From contig DATESZ010000197.1 in the NCBI GenBank assembly GCA_035283845.1, positions 1 through 25,922 on the forward strand: a stretch of 25,922 bases of DNA, given 5' to 3'. The notes under the pieces are model-generated. The model was not told the DNA's origin. It saw nothing but the letters and a program-made list of their open reading frames with translations, and did no database searches. This document shows, one piece after another, positions 8,438-14,602 of the stretch. The position numbers and the translations under genes were made by a program. This DNA comes from DATESZ01 sp035283845 (GTDB lineage Bacteria > Desulfobacterota > Syntrophia > Syntrophales > JACQWR01). The first letter of the stretch is position 1. Every line of letters begins with the position of its first letter.

Positions 8438-8554
8438 AATATCCAGGCCATGAATGCAGCCGTGGAAGCGGCGAGGGCTGGAGAGGCGGGGCAAGGTAGG
8501 GTTTGCCGTGGTTGCCGATGAGGTGCGCAGCCTGGCGCTGCGGGCGTCCGCACC
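8438..8554 (+). pseudogene. Fragment of a methyl-accepting chemotaxis protein signalling hairpin
   Basis: The plus strand reads NIQAMNAAVEAARAGEAGQG (8438-8497), then, one frame over, GFAVVADEVRSLALRASAP (8499-8555). Together this is the highly conserved cytoplasmic tip of chemotaxis receptors (usual form LLALNAAVEAARAGEAGKGF then AVVADEVRxLAxRS). About four extra bases at the junction break the frame. Homology ends abruptly on both sides, so only about 39 codons of a gene that is usually over 500 codons remain. It has no start codon context, is GC-rich against AT-richer flanks, and occupies the spacer between mlaD and lnt on the opposite strand. It is a decayed insertion or recombination remnant, not a functional gene. 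Confidence 0.75.
8522..8554. other. GC-rich hairpin just after the mlaD stop
   Basis: Outer arms GGTGCG (8522-8527) and CGCACC (8549-8554) enclose a second stem, CAGC (8528-8531) with GCTG (8537-8540), loop CTGGC. In the mla mRNA it would start 10 bases after the mlaD stop (8565). No T-tract follows, so it is a possible mRNA-end stabiliser or weak terminator rather than a clear intrinsic terminator. It lies within the chemotaxis-gene fragment. Confidence 0.35.
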
Positions 8555-8564
8555 TTACATGATG

Positions 8565-10046
8565 CTACTTGGGGATGGGCGTTGATGTTAGGAGATACTT
8601 GAGATCGTCATCCTCAAAACGTATCGAGATACCGGCAAAAAGAGATCTGTTCCCCTGATCGCTGGCAAAATCATCCCACCCCGCCGAAAGATATAGGTGC
8701 TTAAAAAAACGGTACTCCGCGGCGGTCTTGAAATGGGCGCGGCGGTCATCGGCAAAATCAAAGGCTTCAAAGGACAATCTAAGGTCGTCATTCATGGCCA
8801 TATAGTCGATACCGAAACCGCCGGTTGATTCAAATATCCCTCCCTTAAGAACAACATCCTTGAATCGCTTGCCGATTTGCACATTGAAAAGAATGTCGTC
8901 CAGCTTCCATTTTTCCTCGCGAGTGGTTACCCCGGCGGTGGTCCTGTCTTTTATGGTCCTTTTTCCTCTCGGGTCGGAAGCAAGGCCAAGAATATAGAAT
9001 TTGTCCGGGGTGGGTTGCATTTTCAAGTCAAGATAACTCTTCATGTTGCTATTATCGACGAGATATTCACCCCGGTAACTTAAAAAGGTGCGGAACTGTT
9101 CTGCCTTATTCACATAACGGTTTATCCCCGCAAGGCCTTCGTTAAGGTTTTTGACAGTTTCCTCTTCGTTGACAAGTTTCCCGATAGTGCCCTTACCCTG
9201 GTTAATCTTGTCTGTTACCTCCTGTAGGGACGCGAGGGTCTTATTGAGCCTGTCCACGGTTGTGCTGTCATTAAGCAGCTTCCCCACCGTGCCTTCGCCT
9301 TTTTTCATCCCATCAGAAATGTCATTAAGGTTGGCAAAGGTTTTCTGCATTTCCTGGGAAGCGCCCTTCAAACTATCAAGCAACTCGGTGATTCTGTTAT
9401 CGTTTTTCGTGACAACTTTATTGAGGTTGTCTGTCAGGTCGCGGGTGTTTTCCAGCACGGCGTGTAGAGATTCTTCATTGCTTTTGATGAGGACATTAAT
9501 ATTATGCGTTAATTGACGGGTATTTTCAATGATGTCGCTTATAGACTGTTCACCCTTTTCGCCTGCCAAAACTTTACTCAGGGAACCTGTCAGTACCTTG
9601 ATGTCATCGGCGATCAATCCCACCTGGCTGAGGAGTTTATCTATGTCCGCGTGTCTCTCCGTCAGGCTGATATGCCCGCCCGGTTCAATAAATGCCTGGC
9701 CTTTTGATCCGGGGATAATTTCTACATATTTATCACCCAGAACACCGTGAGTTTTTATCGTGGCTGCTACATCTTTTTCCAGCATGACGTCGGGAGTTAT
9801 ACGCAAGGCAACCAACGCTTTTCCATCCTTAAGTTTTATCGATTCCACGCGGCCTACTTCCACGCCGGCTATCTGAACGGACGCGTCCCGGCTCAGGCCG
9901 GCAGCACTGTCAAAAACCACGTCGACGGAATATCCCTTCTTGAGACCGAGACCGCCTTTTCCAACCTGAACAGACATGTATCCCAGGATAAGAAAACCCA
10001 CTAAAACGAACAGCCCAACTTTTGCCTCCGAACTGATGGAAAACAT
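8565..10046 (-). CDS. mlaD: MlaD/MCE-domain lipid transport protein with long coiled-coil and barrel-like C-terminus
   Basis: A 493-residue substrate-binding/tunnel subunit of an MCE phospholipid transporter, partner of the MlaE and MlaF encoded just upstream. It has a single N-terminal membrane helix (about residues 9-27) and an MCE domain (about 37-131; VVFDSAAGLSRDASVQIAGV, GVLGDKYVEI). A long helical region (about 132-315) contains two copies of a Gly-rich turn repeat (KGEGTVGKLLND and QGKGTIGKLVNE). The last 175 residues alternate as likely beta-strands (DDILFNVQIGKRFKD, HLYLSAGWDDFAS, SLFAGISIRFEDDDLKYLL). E. coli MlaD is only 183 residues. The ATG at 10046 is preferred to the one at 10058 because GGAGGT lies 4 bases before it. 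Confidence 0.9.
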   Translation of the reverse strand: MFSISSEAKVGLFVLVGFLILGYMSVQVGKGGLGLKKGYSVDVVFDSAAGLSRDASVQIAGVEVGRVESIKLKDGKALVALRITPDVMLEKDVAATIKTHGVLGDKYVEIIPGSKGQAFIEPGGHISLTERHADIDKLLSQVGLIADDIKVLTGSLSKVLAGEKGEQSISDIIENTRQLTHNINVLIKSNEESLHAVLENTRDLTDNLNKVVTKNDNRITELLDSLKGASQEMQKTFANLNDISDGMKKGEGTVGKLLNDSTTVDRLNKTLASLQEVTDKINQGKGTIGKLVNEEETVKNLNEGLAGINRYVNKAEQFRTFLSYRGEYLVDNSNMKSYLDLKMQPTPDKFYILGLASDPRGKRTIKDRTTAGVTTREEKWKLDDILFNVQIGKRFKDVVLKGGIFESTGGFGIDYMAMNDDLRLSFEAFDFADDRRAHFKTAAEYRFFKHLYLSAGWDDFASDQGNRSLFAGISIRFEDDDLKYLLTSTPIPK

Positions 10047-10083
10047 GGATACCTCCATGAAGCAATTTATAATATTGCAATTT

Positions 10084-10830
10084 TTACATTATTTTCATCG
10101 GACCTTCAATGCTACCCGAAAGGAATTGAAGCGTAACGGGATCCCGCGATGATTTTACCTCCTCGGGGGCGCCATATTCGATTATTTCCCCTTCGTAAAG
10201 CATTGCTATCTTGTGTCCTATCTTAAATATGGAGCCCAGGTCATGACTAATTACGATACAGGTTAAATTAAAATTATTTTGTGTTTCCATGATGAGCTGA
10301 TTTATCGCTTCCGTCATCACAGGATCAAGGCCGGTGGTCGGTTCGTCGAACAGGACAATCCGGGGCTGCATGGCAATCGCTCTTGCCAGTCCGACCCGCT
10401 TCCTCATTCCGCCGCTGAGCTCGGAAGGCATCTTGTCTTCAATGCCTTTAAGTCCTACGGCCCGGAGTCTTTCGGCTACGATCTCTCTTATTTCGCTATC
10501 TTTTATTTTTGTGTGCTCCCGCAAAGGGAAGGCGACATTTTCGCCTACCGTCATGGAGTCGAAAAGAGCAGCATCCTGAAAAAGCATGCCAAATTTTTTT
10601 CTAATCTCGTTTAACCCCCTATCATTCAGCTTTGTGATATCCACGCCATCAACCAATACCTGGCCGCTGTCAGGTTTAAGAAGACCAATGATATGTTTTA
10701 AGAGAACACTTTTTCCGCCGCCGCTTTTACCGATAATAACGGTCGTTTTTCCGTCTTCAATATCAAGACGGAGTCCCTTTAATACTTTTTGCTTACCGAA
10801 AGATTTATGGACATCGATTAATTTAATCAT
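10084..10830 (-). CDS. mlaF: MlaF-type ABC transporter ATPase for MCE lipid transport
   Basis: A 248-residue ATPase that powers the MlaE permease. Walker A is GKSGGGKS (34-41), the Q-loop lies in FGMLFQDAALFDS (Q85), the signature is LSGGMRKRVGLARA (138-151), Walker B with the catalytic Glu is IVLFDEP (158-164), and the switch His is H196. The LSGGMRKR signature and the triple-Gly Walker A are characteristic of the Mla/Mkl branch rather than of general importers. It starts 21 bases after mlaE and ends 37 bases before the mlaD start. No MlaB (STAS) gene follows, unlike in E. coli. Confidence 0.95.
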   Translation of the reverse strand: MIKLIDVHKSFGKQKVLKGLRLDIEDGKTTVIIGKSGGGKSVLLKHIIGLLKPDSGQVLVDGVDITKLNDRGLNEIRKKFGMLFQDAALFDSMTVGENVAFPLREHTKIKDSEIREIVAERLRAVGLKGIEDKMPSELSGGMRKRVGLARAIAMQPRIVLFDEPTTGLDPVMTEAINQLIMETQNNFNLTCIVISHDLGSIFKIGHKIAMLYEGEIIEYGAPEEVKSSRDPVTLQFLSGSIEGPMKIM

Positions 10831-10851
10831 AGCATCAAAGCATCCCGTTGC

Positions 10852-11631
10852 CTAAAACATTATTGCCGTCAGGAAGTAGTCGCTTACCAGGATGGAAATG
10901 GACGATAAGACCACTGCTTCCGTTGTGGCCCTGCCAACTCCCTCGGCGCCGCCATAGGTATTAAATCCCTTGTAGCAACTGATCAGGGACAGGATCAGGC
11001 CGAAAAAAGCGGCCTTGATAAGGCCGTTAAATATGTCATCGAGATCCAGGTGTTTGGTAATATTTTTTATAAAAACACCGGAATTAATTTTCAGGAGGTC
11101 GACACCGACGAAATAGCCTCCGAGAATGCCGACAAAATCTGAAACGACAGTCAAAAAGGGGACCATTACAACGCCGGCTATTACTCTGGGGACGATCAAG
11201 TGCTTAACAGGATTGGCTGCCATCACATACAGGGCGTCTATCTGTTCCGTAACACGCATGGTTCCCAGTTCGGCCGCCATTGCTGATCCAGCTCTCGCGG
11301 TCACCATCAGCGATGTAAGTACGGGCCCGAGCTCCCGCGTCATACCAAGTGCTACGGCGGAACCCACCAAGCTCTCGGCGCTGAATAACCTGAATCCATG
11401 ATATGACTGGAGCGCCATTACCATGCCCGTAAAACTGCCGGTCAGCATGACGACGAAGATCGACTTTACACCCACAAATTCCATCTGTTTGAAAATGTTT
11501 TTGGCTTTTAAAGGAGGGCGCCCCATCCATATCAGAACGGAGGAAAAGAGCAAGATGATTTTGCCGAGTTCTTCCACGTAATACAGAACCGATTTACCCA
11601 AATGATCGATAAGGGCTGAGATCATCTTCAT
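10852..11631 (-). CDS. mlaE: MlaE-type ABC transporter permease
   Basis: A 259-residue inner-membrane permease of the MlaE/YrbE family, the usual length. Family blocks are clear: MEFVGVKSIFVVMLTGSF, FTGMVMALQSYHGFR, LVGSAVALGMTRELGPVL, MVTARAGSAMAAELGTMRV, EQIDALYVMAANPVKHLIVP and FNGLIKAAFFGLILSLISC. It forms the membrane dimer energised by MlaF and docked to the MlaD ring. The gene begins 19 bases after the preceding beta-barrel gene, with AGAGG 10 bases before its ATG. A second ATG two codons later is also possible. Confidence 0.95.
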   Translation of the reverse strand: MKMISALIDHLGKSVLYYVEELGKIILLFSSVLIWMGRPPLKAKNIFKQMEFVGVKSIFVVMLTGSFTGMVMALQSYHGFRLFSAESLVGSAVALGMTRELGPVLTSLMVTARAGSAMAAELGTMRVTEQIDALYVMAANPVKHLIVPRVIAGVVMVPFLTVVSDFVGILGGYFVGVDLLKINSGVFIKNITKHLDLDDIFNGLIKAAFFGLILSLISCYKGFNTYGGAEGVGRATTEAVVLSSISILVSDYFLTAIMF

Positions 11632-11650
11632 TTACAGGAGGCCTCTTTTG

Positions 11651-12406
11651 TCAGAATGCCAGTCCGGCCTTTAAAGAATAAACCGGAGTAACATCGTTAA
11701 GCTCAATCTCTCCGGTCACTGCAATAAGCAGAATGGTAAATCTTGCCCCCGCATATGCTTTCATATGGCTGGAGTTAGCATCACTTAACCCCAACCCGCC
11801 AGAAAGAACGGGAGCCGAAGCAAAGCCTTTTGGCGTGCTTTCAAACCAGTTGACACCAAGACCGGCATATGGGGTAAGCTTAACTCCAAACCCCACACCT
11901 TTACTGATGGTAACTTCCGCTCCGTAGGTTTTAAAGTCTAATTGACTCACACCAATAAGTTGGGTATATGTTCCCCTCACTGCTACCGCAGGTATAACTG
12001 CCGAACCTTTCATTAATGCATATTTTACTTCGCCACCGAAGTATTTGATGTTTGTATCCGGCACCTGAGAGAAAACAGCACCTACATCAATGCCGAAGGG
12101 AAGACCTTTTATCACGTGAAGTTTGGGAATAAATACATAACCGGGGACGTCCCCTCTCTTTATTGCATGCTTCCAGTATTTATCGTCAACATTCACAGCA
12201 GAAACTTCGACACCAATGTCAAATCCAGTAATACCGTATGGCTCTGCAGGAGAAACGGGTTTGTATGACAGGGCGACCCCTAATTGCTCGCTGAAATCCT
12301 TAAAAAGTTTCTTTGTCATGCCCGTAGAAAATCTTATGTTATCAAAAGCGAACGCGTTGCCGAGAAAAACAAATAATAACAATACCGCAAACAGCAATTT
12401 TTTCAT
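11651..12406 (-). CDS. Predicted outer-membrane beta-barrel protein, first gene of the mla operon
   Basis: A 251-residue protein that I do not recognise by name. The signal peptide is clear (MKKLLFAVLLLFVFLGNAFA, then FDNI). The mature part is made of short amphipathic strands typical of barrels (GFDIGVEVSAVNVDD, IDVGAVFSQVPDTNIKYFGG, YGAEVTISKGVGFGV, KAYAGARFTILLIAVTGE) and ends YSLKAGLAF, with the C-terminal Phe of the BAM recognition signal. There are few Cys and no long hydrophobic helices after the leader. The ribosome site GGGAGGTG lies close to the ATG. Being first in the operon with mlaEFD, it may be the outer-membrane partner of the lipid pathway, but that is inference; MlaA-type sequence features are not seen. 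Confidence 0.75.
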   Translation of the reverse strand: MKKLLFAVLLLFVFLGNAFAFDNIRFSTGMTKKLFKDFSEQLGVALSYKPVSPAEPYGITGFDIGVEVSAVNVDDKYWKHAIKRGDVPGYVFIPKLHVIKGLPFGIDVGAVFSQVPDTNIKYFGGEVKYALMKGSAVIPAVAVRGTYTQLIGVSQLDFKTYGAEVTISKGVGFGVKLTPYAGLGVNWFESTPKGFASAPVLSGGLGLSDANSSHMKAYAGARFTILLIAVTGEIELNDVTPVYSLKAGLAF

Positions 12407-12462
12407 AACACCTCCCTTGTCGAACTGAATTTGTTAAGTTAAGCTTTTGAATGCCTGACCCA

Positions 12463-12491
12463 AATACACGAATCTGTGATCTAAATGACAA
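12463..12491 (-). promoter_or_regulatory. Possible promoter for the beta-barrel/mlaEFD operon
   Basis: On the minus strand TTGTCA (12491-12486), 17 bases, then TGTATT (12468-12463); the predicted start is about 50 bases before the barrel-protein ATG. The -10 box is a weak match. The AT-rich 198-base spacer 12407-12604 also holds an imperfect inverted repeat (TATGCT at 12497-12502, AGCATA at 12528-12533) and nothing else I recognise. Confidence 0.35.
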
Positions 12492-12604
12492 ATATTTATG
12501 CTAATAGCAAGAAAAATCATTATTGTAAGCATAATATAGGCTTCGCGATTGGATTTCCGCAACACCGAGAACTTGTATTTCTCCCTCTTCCATGCACCCC
12601 TCTT

Positions 12605-14560
12605 TTATTTGTCCCAGATAAACGTCACGCCGCTGGTGGGAAAAACCCATTCGTTATCGCCGATGTTCAATCTGATTTTATTTGTTTCCCTGATGAGTTC
12701 CGGATATGGATGTTTTCCGGCAAAAAAGGCTATTTCCCGTACATTGTTCAACTTGATTCCCTCGTAATCGAAGGTGATTTCCAGCCCCCTTACAGGATAA
12801 ATAATGTAAACGGAAAAATCGCGATTTTTTCTGTCTTTTTTTGTCATTATGTCAAATTCAAATTTAACTTCCTTGTTTAACTTGTCCTTGAGATTATCGC
12901 CGCCATACCAGATTTCATATCCACGCGGCGTATTTTCCGTCCTGATTAGCGAAATCTCTTCATTATCAATACGCAGGCTGTTTATCCGGAAATCCATCGG
13001 TGCGAGGAGATTGCCTGCTTCGTTAATGAGCCATCGGTACTCACAGTTTTCATCCTCAAAAAAAGATGATAACTGTTCGTTGTTATTGGCACATCCTACA
13101 AAAAAAACATGATTTTTTAAGATCTTGTAATATTCAACATGGATCATCGCCTGGAAATGGCTGTCGGAGAGAGGATTAGATGCTATTTCTTCAGACGAAA
13201 ATTCTTTAATTTTTATATGATATTTGAAGTTGCCGCGGAGTTCCAGTTGCCTGTTTTCCTTTCCGAACAGGGCTTCAAACATCGTGTAATAGATGGCATC
13301 GCCCATCTCCGCATTATTTGCTCTGACGTGAAAGCAACTGCGGATAATATTATCGATACGGGAGATGGATTTTTCTTCACCGGGGATAAATATTCTTCGC
13401 AGGCGAGGTTCCACGGTGTCTTTTTCCCCTTTCTGCAGAAACAGCCGCGGTGCACGCTTTCCCAGGGCGCAGATAATCTCATAACTGATGGTATTTGACT
13501 TGGCGGCAATATCGTCCGCCGTAATGACTTGTTTTCCCTGTCTGCCCATGAGCGTCACTTCATCACCGATTTGACAGTCGGCTATTTGAGTTACATCGAT
13601 GGTGCACATATCCATGGAAACACGGCCCACAACGGGCACTCGCTTCCCCCTGAGCAGAGCTTCCCCATTATTGGAGAGAATGAAACCATAACCGTCGCCG
13701 TAACCTACCGGTATGGTCGCGATCCTGGTTGGTTTGTCTGTGATAAAGGTTCTTCCGTAACCAATACTGCACCCCCCGGGGAAATCCTTTATCAGAAGAA
13801 CACGGGTCTTGAAGCTCATGACCGGGGCAAGACTTGCCTTGGTTATGGTTTCCGTAGAAGGATAAAGACCGTAAGTCATGAGACCAGGCCGCACCATATC
13901 GAGATGGAAATGGGGAAAATTCAAGACAGCGCCGCTATTTGCCATGTGTCTGACGGGGATGTGAATATTATGCCCTTCCAACTCATGGAGGATTTCTCGG
14001 AACAACTGCCATTGGCGTTCGTTGTAATCCTCCTTTGTTTCGCTTTGAGAGAGGTGGGTAAATAGGCCGTCAATGGAAATATTCGGAAACCCCATGATTT
14101 CTTCAATCATGTCAATGGTCTCATGATTCATTGTTCCCCCTCTTCCCATGCCCGTGTCAACCTCGATATGAACAGGCGCCTTGATGCCGACTTGCGCGCA
14201 TTTTCGCTGGAATTCCTTGGCAAAGGAGATGTCTGACACTGAGGGGAGGAGGTTATATTTGATGATCTCGCCAATCTCAGAAGCAGGTGAGGGGCTTAGG
14301 ATAATGATGGGTGCGCTGATGCCGCTGAATCTCAGTTGCAACCCTTCATCAGAGTTGGCCACGCCCAGACAGGAAACGCCGTTTTTTAGAGCTGCATTGG
14401 AGATTTCGATGGCGCCGTGGCCATAGGCATCCGCCTTTACAACCTGGAGAATCCTGACGTCCGGCCCAATCAATCTTCGCACTTCCTTCAGGTTCCCGTT
14501 AAAGTTATCAAGATCGACTTCAACCCAGCTGCGGTATTGTTGTTCTTCTTTCAACTGCAT
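12605..14560 (-). CDS. alr: Alanine racemase fused to an unrecognised C-terminal domain
   Basis: Residues 1 to about 380 are a complete PLP-dependent alanine racemase, which makes D-Ala for peptidoglycan. The PLP Lys is K42 (VVKADAYGHGA), followed by HIEVDTGMGRGG, GLFTHLSQS, MANSGAVL, VRPGLMTYG, the second catalytic base Y268 (SIGYGRT), VGYGDGYG and the dimer motif SMDMCTIDVT. Bacterial Alr is normally 355-380 residues; this one has 651. The extra part of about 270 residues (roughly 12605-13420) has no signal peptide or membrane helix. It shows alternating strands with many aromatic and charged residues (HIKIKEFSSEE, MIHVEYYKIL, YRGEYEIW-like patterns, GVTFIW at the end), and I do not recognise it. 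The frame is continuous with no stop or sign of frameshift. The start context is weak (AAGGGG 14 bases upstream). Confidence 0.9.
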   Translation of the reverse strand: MQLKEEQQYRSWVEVDLDNFNGNLKEVRRLIGPDVRILQVVKADAYGHGAIEISNAALKNGVSCLGVANSDEGLQLRFSGISAPIIILSPSPASEIGEIIKYNLLPSVSDISFAKEFQRKCAQVGIKAPVHIEVDTGMGRGGTMNHETIDMIEEIMGFPNISIDGLFTHLSQSETKEDYNERQWQLFREILHELEGHNIHIPVRHMANSGAVLNFPHFHLDMVRPGLMTYGLYPSTETITKASLAPVMSFKTRVLLIKDFPGGCSIGYGRTFITDKPTRIATIPVGYGDGYGFILSNNGEALLRGKRVPVVGRVSMDMCTIDVTQIADCQIGDEVTLMGRQGKQVITADDIAAKSNTISYEIICALGKRAPRLFLQKGEKDTVEPRLRRIFIPGEEKSISRIDNIIRSCFHVRANNAEMGDAIYYTMFEALFGKENRQLELRGNFKYHIKIKEFSSEEIASNPLSDSHFQAMIHVEYYKILKNHVFFVGCANNNEQLSSFFEDENCEYRWLINEAGNLLAPMDFRINSLRIDNEEISLIRTENTPRGYEIWYGGDNLKDKLNKEVKFEFDIMTKKDRKNRDFSVYIIYPVRGLEITFDYEGIKLNNVREIAFFAGKHPYPELIRETNKIRLNIGDNEWVFPTSGVTFIWDK

Positions 14561-14602
14561 AGCTTATTGCATTGCCCCTTGGCCATATCTTTTTAAGTGC
14601 CA

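Noticed and set aside
8359..8553. N-terminal extension of Lnt by 65 residues up to a start at 8553
   Set aside because: The extension is antisense to the chemotaxis-receptor fragment, has no Lnt-like sequence, and lies upstream of the TTGATT/TATAAT promoter. The ATG at 8358 gives the family-typical N-terminus.
12497..12533. AT-rich inverted repeat TATGCT/AGCATA as a terminator for alr
   Set aside because: It has a short stem with mismatches, a long loop, no GC core and no convincing T-tract.
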